This document shows, piece after piece, positions 34,300 to 45,767 of a stretch of 64,000 nt of DNA. Within the stretch, counting starts at the first letter, position 1. Every line of letters begins with the position of its first letter. The stretch is from NCBI GenBank assembly GCA_949126835.1, contig OX421500.1, positions 29,429,991 through 29,493,990 of the forward strand, given 5' to 3'. The notes under the pieces are model-generated. The model did not search any database, was not told where the DNA came from, and saw only the letters and a program-made list of their open reading frames with translations. Both the position numbers and the translations under genes were made by a program. Origin of the DNA: Anisus vortex (Eukaryota > Mollusca > Gastropoda > Planorbidae).

Positions 34300-35326
34300 A
34301 GAGAGATATATATATAATGGACATACACACGTCTATGTTAAATAAAATACATTAACAACATCATAATATTTAAAAAAAAAAATATAAATACAAAATATAA
34401 TTTGTTAAAAAGATGTATATGAATTACTACATATAATACAGTAATTGAAAACCTGTAGTTTACAATAGATTACAATAGATTACAATAGATTTCTGGAAAA
34501 TATCAAAATAAGGAAAGCGAGACATGATATTTCAAAAATAAAATAATAAGCAGATAGATAGATAGAGAGAAAGAATGAGAGAATAAACTAGAAAATACGG
34601 TAAGAGGTAGAACAAATGTACAAATAGATACATAAATCGGTGTAGTTAACAATGGTTTTACGTTTCAATGAACGTGTGGCGCCTAAAAATATGGACGATT
34701 ACATTTTTATTGAACCATAGGCCTACAACTATACAAATGTATAAAGGCATTGAACAACAGAACATATAACTTAATCTAACTTCGCCTAAACCTTATTGTT
34801 CAATTTTATCTTTAAAATAATTATTTATTGATGAATGTATAGCTTTATTATTGGTAAAGTAAAATATGTGCACATAAAATAAATACTATGATTATTACAC
34901 AAACGAAGGATGGAAAATGGTTTTAAATTTAAGAATTACATTTTTCCTTATTTGATTAATAGTTTAATACAAAACTAACATTCATTTTTCTCTTCGATAT
35001 ATATTTTTTTTTTCTGTAGTTTATATAAAACCTTTGAAACAAATCACGTCTATATTCACTGGCAAATATACACACTGATTGAAGTTTTAATAATCTGATA
35101 TGTTTTAATTCGTCTCCATTTAACTTTATAAAACTATGTTTTTAAAAGATTGAATTAAATTTTGGTCGAATCAAAGTCTTTTTTTAAGAAACCAAATATT
35201 ACATAATGACAAACAAGTATTTATTATAAAAGATTTACAAATATCAAGAATTAAAACAAAACATCACATGTTTATACACTATTGGATACAATGTGAATGT
35301 AGAGTTATACAGTAGTGCAGGGGTCT
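34013..35326. other. AT-rich non-coding stretch with TA/GA microsatellite
   Basis: Compound (TA)n(GA)n microsatellite at 34218-34312. No gene recognised. Confidence 0.6.
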
Positions 35327-35880
35327 CCAAACTTTTCAGCCCGAGGGCCGCATTAACTATTAAACAGCAGTTCGGGGGCCGACTACACCCTCGAGGTCCG
35401 AATAAAAAATAATCAAAACATGGATGTTGTTTTTAATTATTTATTTAATATTATTTTATTCAGATAATATTTAATAACAAACTGTTACACTACACATAAA
35501 CACCTGTATTAGTGGAAATGTAGATTAATTGTTTCCTGGATGCCAAAAAAGCAGACATTTCTGGCTTTAGATTTGATGTCCCTTACATCAACTTTGACCT
35601 GAGATTTTCATCAGACAAGTTTGCTCTCAAATTGGTCCTGACGTAGGTATGTTGTTCCAAAAATTAAAAGGTACATTGATGCAAAAGTTTTAACATTAGG
35701 AAAGTCTTGCTTTGGCAAAAACTGGTAAAAACCTACCAGTCCTTCTTTGAACTTGTCCCTAAGGAGATCATTTGCTTGCAACTCAATGACCTCCAACTGC
35801 AGTTTATCTGGGCAACTGGCCACATCTGTTTCAAATGGATTTTGTAACAGTCTCACTTCTTCTGGCTTTGAATCCTATTC
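35327..35880 (-). pseudogene. hAT transposase C-terminal fragment with terminal sequence
   Basis: The plus strand at 35327 begins CAGGGGTCTCCAAAC..TTTTCAGCCCGAGGGCC, the terminal-repeat style of hAT transposons. The minus strand from 35856 encodes MRLLQNPFETDVASCPDKL then LQLEVIELQANDLLRDKF, FYQFLPKQDFPNVK and LLIFGTTYL, the C-terminal dimerisation region of hAT transposases. A frameshift near 35620 moves the reading to RANLSDENLRSKL then TSNLKPEMSAFLASRKQ (to about 35520). The N-terminal and catalytic parts were not found, so the element is a 3' remnant. Confidence 0.75.
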
Positions 35881-36207
35881 AGAAAACCGCTCCTGATCTC
35901 GCATGCAAAAATGACATGCGGAAAACTGTGAACTGAGTACATTCGTTTTCCTCTCCTTTCCCTTTTGTCTCCGTTTCGACGAACGGCAAGAAAATGTTGT
36001 TGTTTTTGCAGTGATATTCTGAATAATTATTTCTTTTAGTTGCATTTAACTATTATGTAAGAAATAACTTCAGTTTTTGAATAAACTATTGTCATGTATA
36101 TTGTTTTTCCAAGAATTGGAACACGCAATGTTTATTCTTCTCTCTCTCTCTTTTCTCACTACACACAATATTAGGACGTTTAGTAGGAAAACGAAAGATT
36201 CTAGGTA

Positions 36208-36453
36208 ATGTTGGGATTCTGTGTTGATCTCAAATTCTCAGGGTCTGGGAACGACTCATTATTTAATAGGGGAAGTTCCTATCGTTTTTGTTATGAGTTT
36301 AGTAATGATACCATGATTTTCACCCCTACTGGTAATGGGTCTGTCCCTTGCACCACTCGGATAGTATTTAATGATTTGTTTTGTCTGAAAGACAGGGAGA
36401 GTTTCAAAAGATGTTCCTTTGAAAACGTTTGTGTTTGCACTATTTTATTCTAA
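36208..36453 (+). other. unrecognised 81-codon open frame
   Basis: Cys-rich predicted peptide (motifs CYEFSNDT, GNGSVPCTT, LFCLKDRESFKRCSF) of unknown family. Its stop lies just before the proposed LTR start of element A (36455). It might be an exon fragment interrupted by the insertion, or chance; the surrounding region is less AT-rich than the neighbourhood. Confidence 0.2.
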
Positions 36454-36454
36454 C

Positions 36455-36767
36455 TGTACATAATAGATATATTGTATATATTGAACATATCACCTGAAAT
36501 AAACTATCAACAACAGTTACACTGAAGCTTCCTTGTCAAGTTACTATTCTATTGTGTTGTATTCATTACTATAAGATTTATCTACTACTCTAATGCCCAA
36601 GAAAGGAAATGTTGGAATACAAATACTGAGTTTGTGCCCAGGACTATAAGAAGAGTTCGTGTAATACTGAAACATAAATACTAATAATTAAAGTCTCCCC
36701 TAGGACTAACGAGAATTATCAGCAAGATCTACACAGCTCTGGCCACAAGGGGATTGTGGACGTAACA
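36455..36767 (+). repeat. 5' LTR of element A
   Basis: The right end, ACAAGGGGATTGTGGACGTA followed by ACA, is directly followed by the primer-binding sequence. The left end (TGTACATAATAG) is proposed by alignment with the solo LTR at 45449-45767, which gives TG...CA and nearly the same length. Contains AATAAA at 36499-36504, a candidate poly(A) signal. Confidence 0.65.
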
Positions 36768-36945
36768 AAATTTGGTGGTCTCGCCCGGTATATTTGAGTT
36801 CTACTTTTCCTGACCTAGGATTAACAAAATTTAGTGGTCTCGTTCGATATATTTGAGTTCTACTTTTCCTGATCTAGGATTAGAAAAAATTTGTTGATCT
36901 CGTCTGGAAAATTTGAGTTATATTTTTCCTGACCTAGAAATATTT
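36768..36945 (+). repeat. three tandem copies of the primer-binding region
   Basis: The sequence AATTTGGTGGTCTCGCCCGG (about 36769-36788), right after the LTR, starts a 59-60-bp unit that also contains TTTGAGTTCTACTTTTCCTG. The unit recurs at about 36828 and 36887 with changes (TTTAGTGGTCTCGTTCG, TTTGTTGATCTCGTCTGG). Only the first copy starts TGGTGG at the proper distance. Confidence 0.8.
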
Positions 36946-37186
36946 TGTGACATTAGTAGTACTGAGAGCGGCATATTTGTGTTTCGTTTTCTAGGACTGT
37001 GAAACTATTCTTTTTAAAAAGAGGAGAGAACTGGTTTGCGTATTTATTCCTTGGGAAGTGTGAAGATTCCACGAAGTGTGTAATATATTATTGTGCAAAT
37101 TTCTGGACAAATCGTAAGTTGGAACTTTATATTTTATTATACAATATATACTACTCTACTATCACAAATATTTCGAACGCTATACT

Positions 37187-38524
37187 ATGGCTTCGAATAT
37201 ATCAAGTGAGGAACTTAATGCCATGTCATTTGCTGAACTAAAAGAATTAGCTGAGTCCTTTGGGATTGAGGCAGGACAGGCAAGAACTAATCGTAATCGT
37301 TTGATCAAAGAAATTATGACATGTTTGAACGGGCAGAATGCCATGAACACTGGTAATGTAGTTAAAGTGGGACAGAACGATATCAATGAAGGTTATGTAG
37401 CTCCCAGTGGGGGCAAGGTAATTACCCACGGAGACGAGGTAAGAAATATGTCATCTAGATCATCAAACAACGATGAAGATGAAGGGTTGAGTGAAAACCT
37501 AAAATTCCAATTAGCTATGAAGAGAATGTAATTAGAAAGTATGGAAAGGAGAGAATTGGAAAGAATTAGGATAGAAACTGAAAGGGAAAATGAAAGAATT
37601 AGGATTGAAAGCAGAGAAAGGATAGAGATGGCACGCATGAACAGACCTGACCATCGTAGGGACAGCAATGATATGGATATTAGCTTAATGAAGCAACACT
37701 TGCCTATATTCAGAGAAGAAGATGTTCAAGATTTTTTTTTGCTTTTTGAGAGGATAGCTGTAGATTATCAGTTCCCTGATGATAAGATGGCTTTATTGTT
37801 AAGGTCAACTCTCAACAAAGGAAAAGCATTGGACGTAGTGTTGAGTTTAACACCCGAGGAAATAAATGACTATGAAGAAATCAAAGATAGGGTGCTACAA
37901 AGTTATTCCCTGACACCAGAAAAATATAGAAAGCTATTTAGAGACAGAAAGAAGGCATATGATCAAACTCATGTAGACTTTTTGAGACAAAAGGAGAAAA
38001 TGATAGAACAGTGGCTAAGGTCAGAGAATGTAAGTGAGTTTGATAAACTCAAGAACCTAATATTGTTTGAGGAATTCAATGATTGTATTCGAGTGGATAT
38101 TAAAACCCACATCTCAGACCGAGGGGTTGAAGATGTGCATGAAGCTGCTAGATTGGCAGATAACTATGCCATAATTCACGCCAGCATAAAGCCATATTAT
38201 GCTGACAAACCCAAAGTGCACAAACCAGAGCCCAAGGAGGCTAGTAAACCAAAAGAGACAAGTGAAAACAATAATAAGAACAGTGGTGTAAATAATAATA
38301 GTAACTTAGTTCATTTCAGGAAGCAGACAGATGTAAATAAAGCAAAGGTGGTATGTTTCAATTGCAAGAAAGAGGGCCACATAAAGAAAGATTGTTGGAT
38401 CCTTACCAAGAAGCAATCTGCTATTCTACACTGTGCCAGAGTGCAGAAAGATAGCAAGCAGACAGAAGAAGTGTGCAACACAGGGTCAAGAAACTCAAAA
38501 GAAATGCGGCCGGCATCGCCCTAA
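37187..38524 (+). pseudogene. gag of element A
   Basis: Starts MASNISSEELNAMSF. Residues 10-45 resemble a SAP-like helix-extended-helix (FAELKELAESFGIEAG), a feature shared with element C. An in-frame TAA at 37529-37531 interrupts just before an Arg/Glu-rich coiled coil (RRELERIRIETERENERIRI). The capsid-type region follows (LPIFREEDVQDFFLLFERIA ... SLTPEEINDYEEIKDRVL) and a CCHC knuckle CFNCKKEGHIKKDC. Ends at TAA 38522-38524, which separates it from protease in the same frame. Confidence 0.85.
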
Positions 38525-38527
38525 GTT

Positions 38528-39193
38528 GTGGAGTCGATGGTTTTTGAGAACAGTCTATCTAAGGTAAAAGAGAATAGCTGTACTCAATCTATTATGATTT
38601 CAGAAGGCCGTGAGGAACAGATGGTTCCTGAAGTCCCGGAAGAGGACGACCTATCCGATTTTCGACCCTTTGTCTACGAGGGGACAGTGTCGACAGAAGT
38701 CGATGTACTCAGCAAGAAGAAAATACAGATATTACGTGACACGGGTTCTGCTGTCAGCGTGATCCTGGAGGGCAGTGTGCCGTTAACGGATGCCACCAGT
38801 ACCGGTGAGTCTGTTGTGCTGAGAGGTGCTAGTATGGAGGCTGTGGAAGCTCCACTGCACAGAATAAAACTTGAGTCGGATATTTTTACAGGTAACATCG
38901 TAGTGGGAGTGTGGCGCGCACTACCCGTCAAAGGCGTTTCCATGATATTAGGAAATGACATTATGGGCGGCAGAGTCACTGTCGAGCCCATGGTTAAAGT
39001 GTTGGAGACAAAGATGGCGGAGGACAAAAACCTAAGTCCTGCCAATGAACGCCCAACATGTGCACTGACAAGAGCAATGCAGAAAAAGAAGTCGGTAAAG
39101 ACTCCTGCTACGCCGTGTAGTGCAACGAAAGATGTGTTTGTCTGTTCTGAAGACACACATGCGAATGAAACAGTGATAACAAAAAACACCTGA
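38528..39193 (+). CDS. aspartic protease of element A
   Basis: Active-site block ILRDTGSAVSVIL and second block SMILGNDIMGGRV. In frame with gag but beyond its stop. Ends at TGA 39191-39193 shortly after an A6 run (39181-39186); integrase continues in the +1 frame, so either a 1-base indel or a ribosomal frameshift lies here. Confidence 0.85.
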   Translation: MESMVFENSLSKVKENSCTQSIMISEGREEQMVPEVPEEDDLSDFRPFVYEGTVSTEVDVLSKKKIQILRDTGSAVSVILEGSVPLTDATSTGESVVLRGASMEAVEAPLHRIKLESDIFTGNIVVGVWRALPVKGVSMILGNDIMGGRVTVEPMVKVLETKMAEDKNLSPANERPTCALTRAMQKKKSVKTPATPCSATKDVFVCSEDTHANETVITKNT

Positions 39194-41015
39194 CATCGAT
39201 TTAAGTGCTACGTTCTTTGCTGAACTAACAACTGGTGATGCAACAGAGAACGATAACATTTTGTCACCAAAGCAGAAATTGGTGAAAGAACAATTTAATG
39301 ACGAAGTAATAATGCAACTCAGAATAAAAGCTGTTGATGAAAAGACTGCAGATGCGATGGCGGAATGTTTCTACATGAAAGATGAAGTGTTGATGAGAAA
39401 GTCGAAACCGCTCAACTCAGGTACAAACGAGTGGGAGAGTATTCACCAGATTGTAATACCTAAATGCTATCGTCAAGATATACTGCGTATGGCGCATGAT
39501 CTTCCTTTCGCTGGTCACATGGGAGTCCGAAAAACGCACCACCGTATCCTCCCTTACTTCTACTGGCCAGGACTGAGAAGAGATGTCGAACAATACTGCA
39601 AGACTTGCCACGTATGCCAAATGGTAGGACGTCCTAACCAACGAATTCCTGTCGCTCCACTCCAGCCGATACCAGCGTTCGACGAACCATTCAGTCATAT
39701 ACTCATTGATTGCGTGGGCCCGTTGCCGAAAACAAAAGCCGGTTTTCAATACCTGCTCACAGTCATTTGTTCATCCACTCGCTTCCCGGAAGCCATTCCG
39801 TTGCGGAACATAACAACAGTGAAGGTGGTAGACGCCCTGACAAATTTCTTCACAAGTTATGGCCTACCGAAGACAGTACAGTCCGACCAGGGGACTAACT
39901 TTACTTCGAACATTTTCAAACAAGTCATGGAACAATTAGGGATAAGCCATAGGCTATCAAGTGCCTATCATCCTGAGAGCCAGGGAGCTCTGGAAAGGTT
40001 TCATCAGACATTAAAATCGATGCTTAAAAAGTACTGTTATGAAAACGAGAAAGACTGGGATAAGGGTGTGCCTTATGTACTGTTCGCTGCAAGGGAGGCC
40101 ACTCAGGAATCCCTGGGGTTTAGCCCATTCGAACTTGTGTATGGACACTCAGTCAGAGGTCCGTTGATACTTCTACATGAAACTTGGCTAACGGACAGTG
40201 AACCGATTGGACTTTTGTCATATGTAGATAAATTTAAAAATAGGCTTTATCATGCTTTTAACCATGTGAAGATTCATTTTCCACAGATGCAGGAGCGTAT
40301 GCGACAGAACTATGACCGTAAAGCTAGAGCTAGAACTTTTGCACCAGGTGACAAAGTTCTTGTGTTTCTACCTTTGCAAAATCAGCCTTTAAGTGCAAAG
40401 TTTAGTGGACCCTATGAGATAGAGTCAAAGCTTGGCGAGGTCAATTATTTGATAAAGACTCCTGACCGGAGACAAAAGAAGAGGGTATGTCATATTAATT
40501 TGCTTAAGCCCTATGTTTCCAGGGAAAAGAGTAAACCACGGGAGGTCCCCATGATTTCGTTAGCTAGAGTCCCGACGGATTTATCTAGGATAGAATATAA
40601 GTTTGCAGAAAGTAAACTTAATAATACAGATGCCCTTAAGAGTTTAGATACAAGGCTAGAACATCCTCCGGTAGAAGATAAGGAGAAGATTATTGAGCTG
40701 GTACATGAAAATAAGTCAATGTTTACAAATGTTCCCAGTAGGACACATGTCATAGAACACGATGTAGTGTTAACCAATAGTGCCAGGTCTATTAAACAGC
40801 ATCCATTTGACCCCATCAGACCTGAGCATATTAAATTAGATGTAAAGTATATGTTAGAAGATGACATAGGAGAAAAATGTGATAGCAAATGGTCTACACC
40901 CTGTGTGATGGTACCAAAAGCCGACCACACACTGCAGTTTTATAGAGACCTTGGGATATTAAGTAATTTTACAAAGACCGACTGGTATCCCATTCCCGTA
41001 TCATCGACAAGATAG
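39194..41015 (+). pseudogene. integrase and N-terminal RT of element A
   Basis: The 39261 frame is open from the end of protease. Integrase: HHCC domain (HDLPFAGHMG ... CKTCHVC), core with D in LIDCVGPLPK, D in VQSDQGTNF and E in GALERFHQ, and GPYEIESKLGEVNYLI. All three catalytic residues are present. RT then begins (VIEHDVVL, WSTPCVMVPKAD, TDWYPIP) but the palm with its catalytic Asp residues is gone: the sequence jumps to the RNase H tail after about 41010. The true N-terminus is inside a polyprotein; the nominal start at 39261 is a TTG and not meaningful. Confidence 0.88.
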
Positions 41016-41066
41016 AGACTAGAGACAACGTCACAGCTGATACTCTATCTCGGGTGCTACATGATT
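41016..41066 (+). pseudogene. RNase H tail of element A after internal deletion
   Basis: In a different frame from RT, NVTADTLSRVLHD and a stop match the last residues of RNase H in element B (IVADTLSRVMPED). The junction reads GATAGAGACTAGAGACAACG; the repeated AGAGAC may be deletion microhomology. Confidence 0.8.
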
Positions 41067-42966
41067 GACTGAATAACCCTATACTTCTTTTTCAGATCAT
41101 CTCACTTATTCATTAAGAATGTGTCATGATAACCTATCATTCGTTTGAATTTTGATTATGGAATACCTATAGAATACTTGTATCATACAGAAGTCAAGTC
41201 TTTTGAAAGTATTAATAATTCTTATAATCATGTATAATATTGATGTTCTGATATATTTTAAATTCATTTGATTATGGAAAAGAAATTCCATTTAAATGTT
41301 GATGCATGATGCAATAAATATATAATATGCACGTATATACTTGATATGGATGGATAAAAGTAATTGTCATCACATGCAATTAAGTGGGAAAACTTTGAGC
41401 TAGTTGATTTATTATCTTGTTTTATTTTAGTTAATGAATGGAACTAAATAATAATATGTACAATTTTTATCTTAGAAAGAGATGTAATATTAATTGGTAT
41501 AAATTAATAGATAATATTGGAAATCTATTGCTAAATTGTTATATCATGGTAATAGAATGGGGAAAACTAGTGGATATTCACTATGTTGTATATAGGTTGT
41601 TATATATTCCATATATCCGGGAATGGAGGGAAACAAAGGTACCTAAAGGTGGGCACTCATTCAACCCTGAACAATCTTTTATATTAAACTTTCAAATTTG
41701 CCAAAAACGCATAATAGTGGATTACATTTTAATATATAGACTGAGTAATATCAGATCTTTATTATATCTTAAAGATCCATGTTTTTTAATGTTTTTACTG
41801 CCAACCTACCACGCCGAGATTTAAAGTGACGCAAAACAAAGTGTCGTACTACGTCAGTAAGAATGCGACTTTGGATGTCACCCATGAAAATAGCCTGTTA
41901 GATCAATTAAAATAATCCCTTCCGCTAAGCACTAACCTAAGCACTAACCTAAAAGTCATCGAAAAACGACCAATGCGTTACAAAGCGAAAATAAAGAAGT
42001 ATTAGCTATAGAAAATAATTGATCAATACCCATATATATATAACTTAATAAAACCAAACATGTATAACTTACCTCACTTGATTCCGAATCTATAATTTGT
42101 AAAAATAAAGTTGTAAATTTATATTTAGTTATAATATGAAAGTAGTTATTGTATATTTTCCTTCTCTAAAAAGTCAAATAATATTTCAAAATTATAATCA
42201 TATTTATTTCATCAAAGAATATAATAAAATATGTATTTCAGATAAATGAAAAGGACAATTTAAATATCTAATTTATCTTACCTGAAACAATAACCTTTAA
42301 ACAGCTACATAATGTAAAAAATAAAATTAATTTCTTTGGACACATTTCTTTAACGTTTACTATAATGCCTAAAGAATGAAACATTATGACATTCTAAAGT
42401 AAATTGGATGTTTATATATCTAGATCTGCAGTGTCGTCCTAGTCGTAGAATTTATCTTTATTACAGGCCCAATAAATTATATTATTGGTGCAAGTGGAAT
42501 TTAATGAGAACTACGTTTGTCTTGTTTGTTTTGGATAAACATAACCACTATATTTTATTACATGTATTACTTCAGATACCGCTATGTAAAGTCTGCAAAT
42601 GTTTGTTTCAATTATTTACCAGGGTTTCACAATACTTTACTTTAGTTGTTTTTATACAATTGCCCTTTGAATAGGTATTAAGAAAATAAAAAAAAATACA
42701 TTTATTATGAACGGTTAAGAATTAAATTATATACTTTTTGAATTACGGTACTGCATTTGCAGAGCCGCAGTATACCGCAGTGAATCGTCGGCCCTTTTAA
42801 ATACATTATTTATACATTTGTTTAAGCAGTGTATTTCTCTACTTTCATACTATATTTTAAGGGTTGGACATCTATGGCCCATGGTCCACGTGCGACCCGT
42901 CAACTGATGTTACTTTATTACAAGAATATTGTTAAAATGTATTATTAAAATTTACTCAGGTTAATA
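41067..42966. other. AT-rich stretch, probably element A 3' region at first
   Basis: No 3' LTR found. A 128-codon frame at 41438-41824 is AT-rich, Ile/Tyr/Leu-biased and not recognised. A purine-rich GGGAATGGAGGG lies at about 41619-41630. Confidence 0.5.
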
Positions 42967-43388
42967 GGGCACGGTAGCCGAGCTACAGCGCGTTCGATTG
43001 GTGATCCAATGGTCCTGGGTCCAAATACTGTTGAAGACTAAGATTTTTACTGTACTTTGCAGTACAAGTTTAATTGTCCTCGGGACCCTAAGAGATTAGT
43101 CTCGGTTCGTATCACTCCGGTGAAGTGAGGTTTAAAGTCTGGTAATCCGAAGGTCGTTGGTTCCTATCCTGGTGAAGACTAGGATTTTTATCCGGGATCG
43201 GAGGGTGTCCCTGAGTCTACCCAGCTCTGATGGGTACCTGACAATAGTTGGGGTTAAGTCACGGCGGCTGAGCATTGTTCTGGACTGACACATCTTCTAG
43301 TATGGCGTGGCCACAGAAAACGGTGAACGCTGCCTCACCAGCCCAATGGATCAAATTGGTCTGGCAAGAACTTTACTTATTTTACTTA
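42967..43388 (+). mobile_element. tRNA-derived SINE, longer variant
   Basis: Starts GGGCACGGTAGCCGAGC (A box) as the other two copies do; the first B box is decayed (GGTCCTGGGTCCAAATAC). An extra ~125 bp follows, with a second tRNA-like block (CGAAGGTCGTTGGTTCCTAT), then the shared body (CCCAGCTCTGATGGGTACC, GGCGTGGCCACAGAAA) and an ACTTTACTT-type tail. Looks like a partial dimer or insertion. Confidence 0.7.
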
Positions 43389-44333
43389 GTTTGTGTATAA
43401 ATGAATGAAATGTATTGAAAGGTAATACAAATAATTTTAAAAATGTTAAAATTGTGTTAGCAAATTAATAAAATGTTTTGTACATATGGTAAAATAATAT
43501 GTATAAACATATAAGTTCAATAGAATTGCATACTTGCTTTTAATAACCCGTAAATAAGGTATTACTTGTTTCTGCAAACAAAGTGGGGGAAAATATAAAT
43601 ACGGTATTTTCTCGCTCAAACTTAATTTGGTCCTACAAACAAAATGTTATAACCCCCCCCCCCCCCATGTGTAATGTTATCATAATATAGATGTTAAATT
43701 GTGCTATAAATTTAAATTACAATGCTTTATGTTAAATGCATATTTATAATGTCGAACTTATAATGTGTCCTCTAACCTTTACTATAGAATAATACATGTT
43801 TGACGAAGTAGTGTGAAAGTTGCTTTAGAGTCTTCATAGAAAAAAAAATGTTCTGAAACAAATACTGTACTTACTGAAAGCACTGACATATGTATATATT
43901 GTAAATTTATTTTTTAAATATCTTGACTTTTACAATGAAGAGAGGATACAATCAATTGTAAAAATATATTGTTTTTTCCCAATAGAACATTAATTAGTAG
44001 GAACGTAAAAACTATAATGCAATTTCCAACACACACAAGCGTATAATATGTTACTACTTTATAGTAAGACCAATAAAATCCAGATTTATCACGCGTGCAA
44101 ACTAGGATACGTTTACTAGACTAGCGTTAAATACTGCCAGGTCTTCGTTTGAACTGTTAGCTATAATTGTTCTCCAACTCTAAACCTTCCTCTCAGTCTC
44201 TTTTCGTTCGTAAACTTGAAACACTGTTTGTAATCTGAGGCAAAAAAGTTGCTCTTTTTTTGCTCGTAACATGAATCGTTCGTAAACCGAGACATTCGTA
44301 AATTATATTTATGTATCATATATATATATATAT

Positions 44334-44380
<47 letters not shown>

Positions 44381-45217
44381 ATAAATGTTTCTAAATTGCT
44401 ATCCAGGCTTTTGTTTTTGTGTTTTAGTGTCAAAAACTAGTAACAGCATGACGTAAGGTCGTAATTTCTGTCTCACTTGTTCCATCATATCTAGCCACAG
44501 CTGTGATTCACATATTTTGATAAAAAGGAAACAAAAACATTGATACTTGACTCGACAACTATAAAACTTTATTATATATGACTTGAAAAAACATGTATTT
44601 ACAACAATCATTTGTAAACAATATACAAGCTATAAACATAAGAATGAGTTCACACCTTTATAACAGCTGTTTAGCTAACAGGAAAATGTATTGATTATGT
44701 AACTAGTATTGTATTGTATTGATTTGATTTTCGCGTCTTGACATTTCTACAGATTCTAGTATTGTTTTAGTGAGTACATATTAAGGTTTGTTTGTTTACC
44801 ATTTGAATTAATGGTGACACATTGCGTCATATATATACAATTTTTACTTTAAAGCCCAAGTTATAATTCTTAGAGACTTTATATGTTGCCCTTTAGAAAT
44901 AAAAGGGTTCTACTAGACTTTTCCCTTCTGTGTAAGGTTTCGGTATATCCAGATGGATGTATAGTCTTTATAACATTAATACGATGGCATTCTTGGTGCT
45001 CCTGGACTTTTTTATAAGTTAATTTATGGTTGTCAAGGCTTGTGTGCATCTCGTTCAATGAACGTATAATAATAATTTTCTCCAAACATGTCTTAATAAC
45101 AGATGTTGGAGCGAAAGGACGTAGGTCAGTGTTGCAAACATTTTTGGCTTCTTTGGTACAAGTATATTCTTCACAATGGTAAGTATCGTTTAAGTTCCCC
45201 ACAATTTATTACAAATA

Positions 45218-45257
<40 letters not shown>

Positions 45258-45448
45258 CCGCTTTTCCGCACAAAGATATACTAGTCGTCCTCTTATTCCG
45301 TCTGGTCCTGGCGCGTTGGTTCTGTTTACTTTATTAAACAGTGACGTCAAACATGTTGACTGAAAGATTATTATTATATATATGTATACAAGGTCAACTC
45401 CCCGGCGCAGCCGTGAAAAAAATAAAATGGCTTTTTAGGCTAATCTTG
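43389..45448. other. AT-rich non-coding stretch
   Basis: No gene recognised. Poly-C run at about 43652-43666, TA microsatellites at about 44317-44375 and 45218-45252. Confidence 0.6.
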
Positions 45449-45767
45449 TGTTACGACCACAATCCCCTTGTGGTCAGAGTCGTGTAAATGTTGTTGATAA
45501 TTATCGTACGTCCTAGGGTATACTTTAGTTAATATTATTTATACTTCAGTATTACACGTACTCCTTATTTTCCTGGGCAAAAACTCAGGATTTGCGTTCT
45601 AACAGTTCCTTTCCTTGACGTTGTAGTTGTAAATAAATTATATATTATTGTATTGTAAACAATAAAGTAGAATAGTAACTTGACAAAGAAGCTTCAGTGT
45701 AAATGATTCAATCAATAAGATATTTCAATTCAGGCAATAATTCCGATATTTGCAAGTATTTACAACA
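45449..45767 (-). repeat. solo LTR of element A family
   Basis: The reverse complement aligns along its length with 36455-36767: shared blocks ACACTGAAGCTTC, GTCAAGTTACTATTCTA, GTGTAATACTGAA, CCACAAGGGGATTGTGG and CGTAACA. 319 bp with TG...CA ends. No target duplication is visible and no internal sequence adjoins it, so it is a solo or truncated LTR. Confidence 0.75.

Larger units (their letters stand above)
36455..41066 (+). mobile_element. element A: Ty3/gypsy-class LTR element, IN before RT, RT deleted
   Basis: Order seen: 5' LTR (36455-36767), triplicated primer-binding region, gag, PR, IN, start of RT, then the last codons of RNase H. IN before RT within gypsy-type sequences is the hallmark of the Gmr1-like group. 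No 3' LTR was found downstream, so the 3' end is lost or too diverged. Stops within gag, between gag and PR, and a frame change before IN show the copy is dead. Confidence 0.85.

Noticed and set aside
34218..34330. Open frames made of Ile-Tyr repeats on both strands
   Set aside because: They are translations of a TA/GA microsatellite, not genes. The same holds for 25390-25596.
41438..41824. 128-codon open frame downstream of element A
   Set aside because: AT-driven composition, no domain or homologue recognised, and placed in the probable 3' region of a dead element.
44879..45202. 107-codon open frame on the minus strand
   Set aside because: No domain, no splice or promoter context; similar lengths occur by chance in a window of this size.
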